NCBI GenBank assembly: GCA_012267415.1
Contig: JAAXGN010000090.1
Coordinates: forward strand, 1-64,000
Origin: Candidatus Poribacteria bacterium
GTDB lineage: Bacteria; Poribacteria; WGA-4E; WGA-3G
Length of the DNA: 64,000 nucleotides
Direction: 5' to 3'
Under the pieces are notes generated by a model that had not been told where the DNA came from, made no database searches, and saw only the letters and a program-made list of their open reading frames with translations. Below, piece by piece: positions 48,033-56,710 of the stretch. Position numbers and translations under genes: made by a program. The first letter of the stretch is position 1; each line of letters starts with the position of its first letter.

Positions 48033-48327
48033 CAATTACGTCAGTTTGATTAATTATTTCGAATGTGTTCACTCACGCCATTTTCGTATCTGGGGAGACG
48101 TGAATTGTAGCACAAACTTTATGAAGATTAAGATTTAAATTGGGTAACATCTCGACGGGCAATGAATTGCCCTACTACAAACGGGTGGGCTCGTAGTAGG
48201 GCAATTCATTGCCCGTCGGTCGATTACCCAAAGGATTTTTTAATCTTCATTCAGTTTGTGGCACATCTTCGCAAACTGGAAAGTTTGCGCTACATTTATC
48301 AAATTCACGTTAATAATTATTTTGCTT
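48033..48327. repeat. Composite REP-like region with nested 130-bp inverted-repeat insertion
   Basis: Between nagB and the convergent GHL10 gene. The outer part is a split pair related to 4975-5030: the left half starts GTAG at 48107 and the right half CGCAAACT/AGTTTGCG ends CTAC at 48293. The piece at 48121-48250 has perfect 11-bp terminal inverted repeats (ATGAAGATTAA / TTAATCTTCAT). Within it is a perfect 26-bp inverted pair of GGGCAAT-type palindromes (48153-48178 and 48193-48218), feet inward. Confidence 0.75.
48121..48250. mobile_element. MITE-like insertion inside a REP pair
   Basis: A 130-bp segment with perfect 11-bp terminal inverted repeats and no coding capacity. Removing it plus one T restores a REP pair of the same length and order as the one at 4975-5030. 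This is the pattern expected of a non-autonomous element inserted with a very short target duplication. No transposase is present, so the source family is unknown. Confidence 0.5.
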
Positions 48328-50367
48328 TCAATGTGGAGGGGTTGACTTCAGTCTGCCGACACCCACCTGAATTGCAGGTAGGATTGTATTTGAGATATTG
48401 ATTGAATAATCAAAGATTGCCCAACCAGAAGCACCCAGGAACCGTGCAAGATGTATCTGTCCAATTACGGCATCTGCTTTTAGAAGGGAATTTGATGCCG
48501 TTGCACCTATTCCAGGATATATTGCCACATCCTTGGGCATTAAAGCTAACTGGTTCTCCAATAGATCTGTAAAATACGTGTCGTCTTCCGTGTAGTTCAT
48601 AGGACAAACAAAGTCGATATAGCCTGCTTTTGCCCATGCTATCCAGTCCTGTCCAATTGAGGTAACGCATGAAGGATATCCACCGAAGACAGCGGCGGAT
48701 ATTTTGACTTCGGGTCTAATTGCACGAACGCGTTTGTGGATTAATCGAACCAGACGGGTGATCTGTTGAACACGCCAGTCAGTATAAGCAGTACTGTGTT
48801 TTCCAACTCTGGGTAATACATCAGTTGGCCATTCCTGTATCTTCAGTTTCGATGCAAGGATGAACCTGTCACGACATTCAGTGCAGTAGCATGCATGACT
48901 GCCCGGATAGCGGATATAGTCAAGATGTATTCCATCTACCTTGTAGTTCTGGACGATTTCAGTTATAGCATTCAGTTCTAATTTCACGTTTTCTGGGTTT
49001 GAGGGACAAAGCCAGTTGATAGGGTTACCTTCTGCTGAAACTTGCGTTCTACCTTCCTTTCGCATTTTCTCGACAAATTCTTTTGGTGCCCCTTCTAAAT
49101 TCCACGTAATTTTCCAAACGTGAACTTGTATACCATTGTTATGTGCAGCATTCACACATTGTGAGATTTGGTCTCCGTATTCTGCGAATTTGTTGCTCTT
49201 CGGCAATACACTGCTATCATAATGTGCCAAGCCTGCCCAAGCCATATTTGGAAGGATGATGTTGATCCCAGCATTAGCCAATTCTTTTGCTGACCGTTCC
49301 CAATCACCTGGATATGCTCCGAGTCCTGAATGATTCCATAGTGCGCGTCCTTCAGTTTCATCACTTAGATGTGACAGAAAGTAAGCTTTTGACAGTGCAT
49401 CCCTACTATCACGTGCAGCAGTCATCGCTGTATGATAATTTTTCTTTGCATATTCGGATTGTGCTTGAATGGACAATGTCTTACCTGATTGTAAGTCCTC
49501 TTTTGCTTCTGTTAATTCACTAAAAGATATGAATTTCGTAAGATCATCAAAGTTCTCTATGTGTCCTATACTAGTTATCATATCTATTTCTCTTTTTGCG
49601 ATTGCATGCTGAAATTCTGGAATAAGATGTCCGAGTAGCGCAGCAAGGAGCTGGGTCTTCGTCTGAATATCATCTGATAGAAATACATGGCTAAAGAATA
49701 TACCATTTTCTCCGAGAAAAAATGCAGGATATCCCGTCGATTCACCGTTCGAATTATACCAGTGACCTATTATCTTGGTCTTTGGGGTTGTGGATTCAAC
49801 TGCAGTAATATTCCACGATGATTGTTTTACGTTAGTTGGCAAACCTAAAATGTCAGGTGCATCTAATCGAATAGAGGAAAACTGACCGGGTGCTTCTGCC
49901 TTTAGCCATTTTATTGACTTTAACCCCAGGAGTGATGCCACTTCATCTGCAAGGTTATATGTCACAAATAACTTTCCACCGCGTGCAACAAAACTATTTA
50001 GTATGGGAACTGTAGAATGCGAGATTTTTGAATTAAGTGGTAGGATGATCAAACGATATGGTTTAGAAGCATTGTCTTTTAGACGTGGGTTATTAGCAAC
50101 AGAGGATTCCTGCAATTCATCTGCAGTAAAACCGATGCTTCGTAGCATCTGTGCGAATCTCCTACTGACAGTACGAGCATAATTTACATCACCTTCTGGA
50201 ATACCCGATGCGGTTGATGGCATCAAGATGGCAATTTCTGTCTGTTGCGCTGCCACCGGGTTTACCTCTGCAATCAAACAGATGAAAAGGATTACGGTGA
50301 AAACTAAGACATTTAATATTACAGTATGACGCCAATTTTTTGTATGATGTAATAGTCTAAATACCAC
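48328..50367 (-). CDS. GHL10-type glycoside hydrolase-like exported protein
   Basis: A 679-residue protein with an N-terminal signal or anchor (about 16-38). An amidotransferase-like region follows (about 45-250), then a TIM barrel of the GHL10/DUF187 family (about 350-660) with WNHSGLGAYPGDWE, VDGIHLDYIRYPG and FVCPMNYTED. The HLDYIRYP motif is diagnostic. These proteins are thought to cut polysaccharide or peptidoglycan-like substrates; the specificity is unknown. Confidence 0.83.
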   Translation of the reverse strand: MVFRLLHHTKNWRHTVILNVLVFTVILFICLIAEVNPVAAQQTEIAILMPSTASGIPEGDVNYARTVSRRFAQMLRSIGFTADELQESSVANNPRLKDNASKPYRLIILPLNSKISHSTVPILNSFVARGGKLFVTYNLADEVASLLGLKSIKWLKAEAPGQFSSIRLDAPDILGLPTNVKQSSWNITAVESTTPKTKIIGHWYNSNGESTGYPAFFLGENGIFFSHVFLSDDIQTKTQLLAALLGHLIPEFQHAIAKREIDMITSIGHIENFDDLTKFISFSELTEAKEDLQSGKTLSIQAQSEYAKKNYHTAMTAARDSRDALSKAYFLSHLSDETEGRALWNHSGLGAYPGDWERSAKELANAGINIILPNMAWAGLAHYDSSVLPKSNKFAEYGDQISQCVNAAHNNGIQVHVWKITWNLEGAPKEFVEKMRKEGRTQVSAEGNPINWLCPSNPENVKLELNAITEIVQNYKVDGIHLDYIRYPGSHACYCTECRDRFILASKLKIQEWPTDVLPRVGKHSTAYTDWRVQQITRLVRLIHKRVRAIRPEVKISAAVFGGYPSCVTSIGQDWIAWAKAGYIDFVCPMNYTEDDTYFTDLLENQLALMPKDVAIYPGIGATASNSLLKADAVIGQIHLARFLGASGWAIFDYSINISNTILPAIQVGVGRLKSTPPH

Positions 50368-50418
50368 CAGGGTTACCTCAGAGCAAGAAGAAGCACATTC
50401 AATGTTTAGATGATTAAA

Positions 50419-51870
50419 CTAACGTTGCGTTGCAGCCAATTGTGGATTGTGTGGATTGGAAATTTTAGGGTTACTTTGACTTATCTGTTCTGTATTAACT
50501 ATGAATTTCTCTACACCTCTGACGATAGCGGATGCTACCTTCTCTTGGTATGTATCAGTAGTGAGTTTTGTGGCTTCTGTTGGATTCGTAATAAAACCTG
50601 TTTCAATAAGAACAGCTGGCACACTGGTACCGATGAGAACAACAAAACGTGCATGTTTTACGCCGCGATCTTTCGCCCCAGTCTCAGCAACTAATTCCCG
50701 TTGTATGTGTGCTGCTAATCTACGACTATCTTTGCTCTTACTTTCTACGATCAATCCCTTCAATAGCGATTCTAATTCTTGAATAGTGTATCCTGAGTTT
50801 GCATTTTCTCTTGCAGCGATGCGTTCTGCTTCTTTATCACTGCTTGTTATATTCAAATAGTAGGTTTCTATTCCATTTGCGCTTGCGTTGTAACTTGCAT
50901 TTGCGTGGATACTCAGGAACAGGTCTGCTTTGTGTCTTACAGCAAACGCAGTCCGTTCCTTTAGGGGAATGAATTTGTCAGAATCTCGTGTTAGATGGAC
51001 TGTGTAACCTCTATCGGTTAGAATCGCTGCGATTTTCTTTGAAATGGCAAGTGCAATCGGTTTTTCATACAGGTTTCCCACACCGATGCCACCAGGGTCT
51101 TTTCCACCATGACCCGGATCAATAACAATCGTTTTTGCAGTCAATCCGAATTCCCGTGTCAGTGAACCGGGCGTTAAGGATTGTGGTTCAGGTTTAGGCG
51201 GATTCGTTTCATTCTTTTGTGGTGTCTTAACCGGTTTTTGAGGGGGAGTGTTATTTATATCTACTTTTGGATTTTGTTTTTCCTGTATCTGCTTCAGTTC
51301 TTCGGTTGCAGCTGAAATTATGTCTTTGTTAGATTCAGATTTGACAATATCAAGATAGACTGTTTCTGCCCTTTTTTCATAGCCATGTTGCTTGTATGTT
51401 CTGGCTAATTCTAATTGTGCCATCGCTGATGAATCTGTTTCAGGATATTTTTCAGTAACGGTTTGATAGTGATGTGCAGCCCGTGCAGAATCACCGATAT
51501 GAGCATAACATCGTGCAAGCCAATAATGTGATTGCGGACGAAATTCTGATTCTGGATAGGTGTAAATCAGTCTTCTAAAAGCTGCGATTGCACGTTGAGG
51601 TGCTTGTGTATCTCCTGCTTTTATGCACCAGACCCAACTTGATGCGATAGCGAACTGTATTTCATCTGCTGAATCGCTATTTTCGTCGGTATGTAGGAAG
51701 TTCTCTAACGCATGGATTAGTTCGTACCATTCATCAAGGGTTGCGTTTTTTTCTCCACTGGTATAGGTTCTATGTCGTTCTGCAATTTCTTCATAGCTCA
51801 GCATACCAGCACATCCTGAGCTTATGATAATGATCATAAGTGCTGGTATCCATAGAGGACAAAGTTTCAT
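50419..51870 (-). CDS. TPR-containing N-acetylmuramoyl-L-alanine amidase (lipoprotein)
   Basis: A 483-residue protein with a lipobox ending at Cys20 (ISSGC). TPR/YbgF-like repeats follow (about 70-195), then a Pro/Lys-rich linker (about 200-235). The C-terminal Amidase_3 domain (about 247-465) has the zinc ligands in VIDPGHGGKDPG, the Glu in LYEKPIAL, SIHANA, and the catalytic Glu in VLIETGFI. It should cut the MurNAc-L-Ala amide bond in the periplasm while anchored to a membrane. The fusion resembles a ybgF-like module plus an AmiC-type enzyme. Confidence 0.87.
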   Translation of the reverse strand: MKLCPLWIPALMIIIISSGCAGMLSYEEIAERHRTYTSGEKNATLDEWYELIHALENFLHTDENSDSADEIQFAIASSWVWCIKAGDTQAPQRAIAAFRRLIYTYPESEFRPQSHYWLARCYAHIGDSARAAHHYQTVTEKYPETDSSAMAQLELARTYKQHGYEKRAETVYLDIVKSESNKDIISAATEELKQIQEKQNPKVDINNTPPQKPVKTPQKNETNPPKPEPQSLTPGSLTREFGLTAKTIVIDPGHGGKDPGGIGVGNLYEKPIALAISKKIAAILTDRGYTVHLTRDSDKFIPLKERTAFAVRHKADLFLSIHANASYNASANGIETYYLNITSSDKEAERIAARENANSGYTIQELESLLKGLIVESKSKDSRRLAAHIQRELVAETGAKDRGVKHARFVVLIGTSVPAVLIETGFITNPTEATKLTTDTYQEKVASAIVRGVEKFIVNTEQISQSNPKISNPHNPQLAATQR

Positions 51871-51898
51871 GTATATTACTCCATCATCATGTTCTTAT

Positions 51899-51921
51899 GG
51901 ATTAGTTCCTTAGACTAATCC
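51899..51921. promoter_or_regulatory. Perfect inverted repeat upstream of the amidase gene
   Basis: GGATTAGT (51899-51906) and ACTAATCC (51914-51921) are perfect 8-bp arms around 7 bases, about 30 bases before the minus-strand amidase start. It could be an operator or a leader hairpin. The rest of 51871-52035 is AT-rich with no gene. Confidence 0.4.
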
Positions 51922-52035
51922 CGTAGAATGCGAAAATTGGTTCTGTTAAGAGTTTGTTAATTTTGGTATAATTTGCATAACATAAAACGATGGATTCTTA
52001 GCAATCGTTACTGAAAAACAATTTCAGCATTTTTC

Positions 52036-52064
52036 TTGACAAACGTCAATGTATGTGTTATACT
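52036..52064 (+). promoter_or_regulatory. Consensus sigma-70 promoter for the tRNA pair
   Basis: TTGACA at 52036-52041 and TATACT at 52059-52064 with exactly 17 bases between them. The predicted start is near 52071, about 35 bases before tRNA-Val. An ATGAGA / TCTCAT hairpin followed by TTTT (52081-52105) lies between the predicted start and the tRNA. Confidence 0.85.
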
Positions 52065-52105
52065 TAACATTGTCCTTGAGATGAGATTGTTAAAAGTCTC
52101 ATTTT

Positions 52106-52179
52106 GGGCGGGTAGCTCAGGTGGCTAGAGCGACAGCCTTACAAGCTGTAGGTCACAGGTTCAAGTCCTGTCCCGCCTA
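52106..52179 (+). tRNA. tRNA-Val (anticodon TAC)
   Basis: A full cloverleaf of 74 bases: acceptor GGGCGGG with CCCGCCT, D-arm GCTC...GAGC, anticodon stem ACAGC/GCTGT around the loop CTTACAA with anticodon TAC, T-arm ACAGG TTCAAGT CCTGT, discriminator A. CCA is not encoded. It is transcribed with the following tRNA-Asp. Confidence 0.95.
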
Positions 52180-52198
52180 CTTGTACGATGAATCTTAC

Positions 52199-52273
52199 GG
52201 ACTCGTGGCGCAGTTGGTTTAGCGCGCCTGCCTGTCACGCAGGAGGTCGCGGGTTCAAGTCCCGTCGGGTCCG
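52199..52273 (+). tRNA. tRNA-Asp (anticodon GTC)
   Basis: A cloverleaf of 75 bases: acceptor GGACTCG with CGGGTCC, anticodon stem CCTGC/GCAGG around CTGTCAC (anticodon GTC), T-arm CGGG TTCAAGT CCCG, discriminator G. CCA is not encoded. It lies 19 bases after tRNA-Val. Confidence 0.95.
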
Positions 52274-52293
52274 TTTACACTATAATGAATTAG

Positions 52294-52326
52294 CCACAGG
52301 TTGTGTTTACAATGCTGTGGTTTTTT
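52294..52326 (+). terminator. Rho-independent terminator after the tRNA pair
   Basis: CCACAG (52294-52299) pairs with CTGTGG (52315-52320), with an inner TTG/CAA pairing, and is followed directly by six T residues (52321-52326). It separates the tRNA operon from serS. Confidence 0.85.
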
Positions 52327-52401
52327 CGTTACATGAAACACTTCTAAGATTACTTTGTATATCTTGAAAATATTATTCAATCATAGAGGAGCATTGTCGT
52401 A

Positions 52402-53691
52402 ATGCTTGACCTTAAATATATCCGTGAAAACATAGGGACAGTTAGAGAGATGTTAAAGCATCGTCAAACAGATGCTGAACTGGATAGGTTAATTGGTTTG
52501 GATTCAGAACTGCGCGAGAATCTGACTTACACACAGACTTTGCAAGCGCATCAGAATCAAGTTTCGCAACAGATTGCTATACGGAAGCGGGAAAAACAGG
52601 ACGCATCTGAGACGATCGCGGAAATGCGGAAACTTTCACAGGAAATTAAGGAACGTAATGCACATGCAAATGAACTACGTGCATCGTTAGATTCCATCCT
52701 ATTGACAATTCCAAACATGCCGGAAGCAACTACTCCCGTTGGTGCTGGTGAAGAAGATAATATAGAAATCAAGACATGGGGTAAAAAACCGAGTTTTGAT
52801 TTTACGCTAAAACCGCATTGGGAAATTGCGGAGACCTTAGATATAGTCGATTTTCAACGGGGAGCAAAGGTTGCTGGTAGTAACTTTGTGGTTTTTAAAG
52901 GTTTAGGTGCAAAATTGGAACGGGCTTTGATCCAGTTTATGCTTGACTTGCACACGACTCAACACGGCTACACCGAGATTTCGCCGCCATTCGTTGTTAA
53001 TCGTCCTGCTATGATAGGTACAGGTCAGATCCCAAAATTGGAAACCGAAATGTATCGTTGCGATAGAGATGAAGAAAATCCTGATAGTGATCTATTTCTC
53101 ATTCCAACTGCTGAAGTGCCTGTAACGAATCTATTTGCTGGTGAGATATTATCCGCTGAAGATTTGCCAATTTACTATACTGCTTATACGCCTTGTTTTC
53201 GGCGAGAAGCTGGTGCTTATGGTAAGGATACACGCGGTTTACAACGGATTCATCAGTTTGACAAGGTTGAGATGGTGAAGTTTGCAACGCCTGATACCTC
53301 TTACGCTGAACACGAAACGCTATTAGAGAATGCAGAGAGTGTATTACAGGCACTCGGTTTATCCTATCGCGTTGTGCAGCATTGTACGGTGGAGCTCTCT
53401 TTTGCAGCGGCGAAATGCTACGATATTGAAGTGTGGGCACCTGCGGGTGAGAAGTTCTTAGAAGTTTCTTCTTGTAGTAACTTTGAGGATTTTCAGGCAC
53501 GTCGTGCGAATATCCGATACCGACCAGAAGCTGGTACAAAACCGGCGTTTGTTCATACGCTCAATGCTTCTGGCACGGCTTTACCGCGTGTTGTAATTGC
53601 TCTTCTTGAGACATACCAGAATCTTGATGGAACAGTGCGGGTGCCACCTGTGTTGCAACCATATATGGGTGGTTTGCAGCAGATTGAGTGA
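52402..53691 (+). CDS. serS: Seryl-tRNA synthetase
   Basis: Charges tRNA-Ser (and tRNA-Sec, where present) with serine. The 429 residues have the N-terminal coiled-coil tRNA-binding arm (about 28-105) and the class II core: TAEVPVTNLF, the motif 2 block FRREAGAYGKDTRGLQR, and motif 3 near LNASGTALPRVVIALLE. It has a good AGGAG ribosome site and the normal length. Charging of tRNA-Sec would be relevant to the UGA gene at 6082. Confidence 0.96.
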   Translation: MLDLKYIRENIGTVREMLKHRQTDAELDRLIGLDSELRENLTYTQTLQAHQNQVSQQIAIRKREKQDASETIAEMRKLSQEIKERNAHANELRASLDSILLTIPNMPEATTPVGAGEEDNIEIKTWGKKPSFDFTLKPHWEIAETLDIVDFQRGAKVAGSNFVVFKGLGAKLERALIQFMLDLHTTQHGYTEISPPFVVNRPAMIGTGQIPKLETEMYRCDRDEENPDSDLFLIPTAEVPVTNLFAGEILSAEDLPIYYTAYTPCFRREAGAYGKDTRGLQRIHQFDKVEMVKFATPDTSYAEHETLLENAESVLQALGLSYRVVQHCTVELSFAAAKCYDIEVWAPAGEKFLEVSSCSNFEDFQARRANIRYRPEAGTKPAFVHTLNASGTALPRVVIALLETYQNLDGTVRVPPVLQPYMGGLQQIE

Positions 53692-53701
53692 CAATATCGT
53701 A

Positions 53702-53806
53702 ATGGCTGAGTATAAGTTTACAGATTACTTTGAGCAACAAGTGCTTCATCTTGAAGATAGAATTTCAATTCGCAAATCCTATCCAGATAGAGGATTTAGA
53801 CCATGA
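53702..53806 (+). pseudogene. Internally deleted DUF4258-like toxin remnant
   Basis: A 34-residue frame, MAEYKFTDYFEQQVL followed by HLEDRISIRKSYPDRGFRP. The first half resembles the N-terminus and the second half the C-terminus of DUF4258-type proteins of about 80 residues; the middle is missing in frame. It overlaps the next gene by four bases (ATGA), the usual toxin-antitoxin coupling with DUF2283. Probably an inactivated toxin. The family assignment is from memory of its pattern. Confidence 0.5.
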
Positions 53807-54027
53807 AACTCAACTATTATCCGGAAACCGACTCGCTGTATATCAACTTATCCGATCAACTCAGCGTAGAGAGCCAAGAAATCTCGGAAGGTGTCCTTCT
53901 TGATTATGATACTGATGGTAACCTTGTTGGTGTTGACATTGATAATGCCAGCAATAAAGTTGAAATGGAAAAACTGATTCTTTGTGCTTCACATAAGGAC
54001 AATAATAATGACAAGGACAACCGATGA
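53803..54027 (+). CDS. DUF2283 family protein (antitoxin-like)
   Basis: A 74-residue protein with the DUF2283 pattern: MKLNYYPETDSLYINLSD, then EISEGVLLDYDTDGNLVGVDIDNAS. DUF2283 genes are often coupled to DUF4258 genes and are thought to be antitoxins. The C-terminal tail is Asp/Asn/Lys-rich and unlike the core. It overlaps both the remnant before it and the start of the endonuclease-like fragment after it. Confidence 0.82.
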   Translation: MKLNYYPETDSLYINLSDQLSVESQEISEGVLLDYDTDGNLVGVDIDNASNKVEMEKLILCASHKDNNNDKDNR

Positions 54028-54406
54028 GAAGGTTAATACCGTTATCAAGCATAACACCTTCTGGTACAAAGATAATACATTCGAGGATAACTATGAAGCA
54101 CACATCACCGCTCTAAAGGAAACTTTGCTGGTCCTGAGGAACCAAGTGCAAAACGAAGGACTTACAAAAGGTTTGCTTAATAATCTCATTGCAGAAAAAG
54201 AAAACGGGTTGAAAGTTCTTTTGGCTTTGACTGGAATTTCTAATGAACAATTCAAGAGATTGATTACATTTATCAAGGTCATAGACGATGAAGAACTATC
54301 ACGAGTTTCTTGCAGAGACATGTGGATAGGTGAAGCTGAATTAGACGAAACGGGGATAACAGAGTGGAAAGGTTTCTCAACAAAATCATTCATGGTGATT
54401 GTATAG
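54008..54406 (+). pseudogene. Truncated restriction endonuclease-like fragment
   Basis: A frame of about 132 residues starting MTRTTDEKV after AAGGA. It contains NGLKVLLALTGISNEQFKRLIT-like helices and the block RDMWIGEAELDE, which I recall from the N-terminal part of certain type II endonucleases encoded beside N4/N6 methyltransferases. It stops inside the start of the methyltransferase in another frame, so the catalytic C-terminal part appears to be deleted. The identity is tentative. Confidence 0.45.
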
Positions 54407-55335
54407 AAGTTATGCAGCAAATTCCTTCAGACAGTATTGATGTTACATTTGCTGATCCGCCTTTTAATCTTAAAAAGAACTATAGTTCTTACAAGGACGA
54501 AAAGGATACAGACGATTATCTCAGCTGGTGTAAAAAGTGGATCCTTGAAATGGTGAGAATTACAAAACCGAGTGGGTCTATCTTCTTGCATAATATTCCA
54601 AAATGGTTAACCTATTACACTGAGTTTTTAAACGAGGTCGCAGATTTTCAACACTGGATTGCATGGGACGCGCCAACTGCTCCTATGGGTAAAACCTTAC
54701 AACCTTCACATTACGGCATTTTGTTCTATGCAAAGAATCAACGTGAAAATAAGTTCTATGAAATTCGATATCCCCATAAGCGTTGCCGAAAATGTGGATA
54801 CTTGCTAAAAGACTACGGTGGGAAAAAGAAAATACTACACCCTTTTGGACCTCTTGTCTCTGATGTCTGGTCTGATATTCACCGCATTCGCCATAATAAA
54901 CATAGGGATCCGCACCCATGCCAGCTGCCAGTACATCTATTAGAACGTATTCTCTTGATGAGCACAGACGAGGGAGACGTAGTCTTAGACCCGTTTATGG
55001 GAACTGGTACAACTGCTGTTGCTGCTGCAAGATTGGGGAGGAACGTTATCGGTATAGATATTGACGCTGAATATGTAGAAATCACCAGAAATAAATTAGC
55101 ACAAGAAACCGCAAACTCTAAAATTGAAGATATTTGGGTGAGCTTTTATCTTGGTGAAATTGTTACAATTGCTAACAAGGATTGGGAGGCGTTGAAGTCG
55201 TCCTTTGTAATTCCAGATGACATGAGGCGTATAGACTCTGAAAAAATTAAAACTAATCGAGGATTCGTTGTGGCACCACCTCAGTCTATTCAAATGACTT
55301 TGGATCTTAGAGAGGAAAGCTGCGACTGCTATTAG
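54364..55335 (+). CDS. Site-specific DNA methyltransferase (N4/N6 type)
   Basis: A 323-residue DNA methyltransferase of beta-type order: the catalytic ADPPFNLKK (about 30-38) comes first and the SAM-binding FMGTGTTAVAAARLGR after it (about 213-228). A CRKCG pair in the middle suggests a small zinc site. It starts at GTG (ERFLNKIIHGDCIEVM) and overlaps the endonuclease-like fragment in another frame. It methylates adenine N6 or cytosine N4; the recognition sequence is unknown. With the nuclease broken it may be a solitary methylase. Confidence 0.87.
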   Translation: MERFLNKIIHGDCIEVMQQIPSDSIDVTFADPPFNLKKNYSSYKDEKDTDDYLSWCKKWILEMVRITKPSGSIFLHNIPKWLTYYTEFLNEVADFQHWIAWDAPTAPMGKTLQPSHYGILFYAKNQRENKFYEIRYPHKRCRKCGYLLKDYGGKKKILHPFGPLVSDVWSDIHRIRHNKHRDPHPCQLPVHLLERILLMSTDEGDVVLDPFMGTGTTAVAAARLGRNVIGIDIDAEYVEITRNKLAQETANSKIEDIWVSFYLGEIVTIANKDWEALKSSFVIPDDMRRIDSEKIKTNRGFVVAPPQSIQMTLDLREESCDCY

Positions 55336-55396
55336 GTTATACCATTTCTATTAGATTTTCTCATATTATCGCCTGTTAGAAATTGAACGGAGAACG

Positions 55397-55420
55397 GCAC
55401 AATCTGGCAGATTGTGCTAC
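55397..55420 (-). repeat. REP-like palindrome, GCACAATCTG type
   Basis: GCACAATCTG (55397-55406) and CAGATTGTGC (55408-55417) form a perfect 10-bp stem, followed by TAC (GTAG foot on the minus strand shared with the stem G). It lies between the methyltransferase and bioB stops, which converge. Confidence 0.65.
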
Positions 55421-55451
55421 AATTAAGAGGTGTTATCAATTGGAAATGGTA

Positions 55452-56522
55452 TTATGTATTGGATTCCATTCGCGGACGTAGCAGTTCTAACTCTTTTAGA
55501 AGCACTCCATCCGGTTCAGTATGGAGTGCTTCTGATATATCTCCGTTTGTTTGTATGGAAAATCCTGCGTCCTGTATCATCTGCAGTGTCCGTGTCGTTG
55601 CTTTACCTGTTGCATTCAGGTATCCCTCAACAAACATAGAATTTGCTGGATAAAGAGACATTACCTCCATACCACGCAGATGGTGTTCTCTACCTGCTGC
55701 AACACGGATTTCTGCTTCTGGGTTTAGAAATCGGTATAAACATAGGACGCGTAGACAATATTCAGGCGTTAATGATGGTGGCGTTTTAATTTGATTCCCG
55801 TCAATTGGTAAGTAAAAGTTGACAGGAATTGAGGCGACTTCCAATCTTCTAAGCTCCTTTGCGACCCTAATCAGATCAGCGTCTTCCTCTCCCATACCGA
55901 CGATCACACCAGAACAACTTGCAAGACCAACCGTTTGCGCTGCTTGTAAGGTATCCATTCTATCCTGATAGGTATGTGTCGTGCATATTTTGGGATAAAA
56001 GGATTTTGATGTGTTGAGATTGTGGTTTAATCTGTCCAGACCTGCTTCTTTTAATGTTTTCGCTGCAGTTTCGTCAATCAATCCAACGGAGAGACATACC
56101 TCTAAAGGATATTTCGCTTTTACGGACTGTATTAACCCCGCAAGCTGCTCTACTCTCTTCGGAGAAGGTCCCCTACCGCTCATGACGATGCAATAGCGGT
56201 ATGCGCCAGATTGATGTGCACGTTCAGCTTCAGCCAATATCTCTGACTCAGGTTTTAAGGCGTAAGTATCAATGTCTGTTGTCGCAGTTTTTGCTTGCGC
56301 ACAATAGTGACAGTCTTCCGGACATAGACCATTCTGTGCATTATTCAAAACATGCAATTGGACTTTATTTTGGTAGTATTTTTTCCGAATTTTATAGGCT
56401 GCATTTAACAGCGGCAATAATTCTACTTCAGATGCTGAAAGAACCGTATCACAATCAGCATCGGTAAGTACTTTACCTTGTAAACTCAGCTCTGCAATGT
56501 TCTCATAGAATGATGGTTTCAT
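55452..56522 (-). CDS. bioB: Biotin synthase
   Basis: Inserts sulfur into dethiobiotin. The 356 residues have the radical SAM triad Cys67, Cys71 and Cys74 in CPEDCHYC, then YRYCIVMSGRGP, the [2Fe-2S] cysteines near SCSGVIVGMGE, and RVAAGREHHLRG. Length is normal. No other biotin genes are adjacent. It is flanked by REP-like palindromes. Confidence 0.95.
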   Translation of the reverse strand: MKPSFYENIAELSLQGKVLTDADCDTVLSASEVELLPLLNAAYKIRKKYYQNKVQLHVLNNAQNGLCPEDCHYCAQAKTATTDIDTYALKPESEILAEAERAHQSGAYRYCIVMSGRGPSPKRVEQLAGLIQSVKAKYPLEVCLSVGLIDETAAKTLKEAGLDRLNHNLNTSKSFYPKICTTHTYQDRMDTLQAAQTVGLASCSGVIVGMGEEDADLIRVAKELRRLEVASIPVNFYLPIDGNQIKTPPSLTPEYCLRVLCLYRFLNPEAEIRVAAGREHHLRGMEVMSLYPANSMFVEGYLNATGKATTRTLQMIQDAGFSIQTNGDISEALHTEPDGVLLKELELLRPRMESNT

Positions 56523-56710
56523 AGGTTTATATAGTAAAAGTTAGAATTAAAGATACACTTATGCAACATCAAAAACCCGTTTGTAGTAGGGCAATTCAGT
56601 GCCCGTTCTTCCCACTGAAACGGGCAATGAATTGCCCTTGGTGAATGCGCGTGTGGCATTCACATTAAACGCTTTAACTTCTCATAACAAGCAAATGCGT
56701 AAGTCCTATA
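56523..56710. repeat. bioB-pyrK gap with REP-like unit and hairpin
   Basis: GTAGTAG plus the GGGCA/TGCCC palindrome starts at 56583, and a second GGGCAATGAATTGCCC palindrome lies at 56622-56637, the same type as at 48157-48172 and 48199-48214. Next to it GTGAATGC (56641-56648) and GCATTCAC (56656-56663) form a perfect 8-bp hairpin that could end the pyrK transcript. No gene is seen. Confidence 0.6.
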
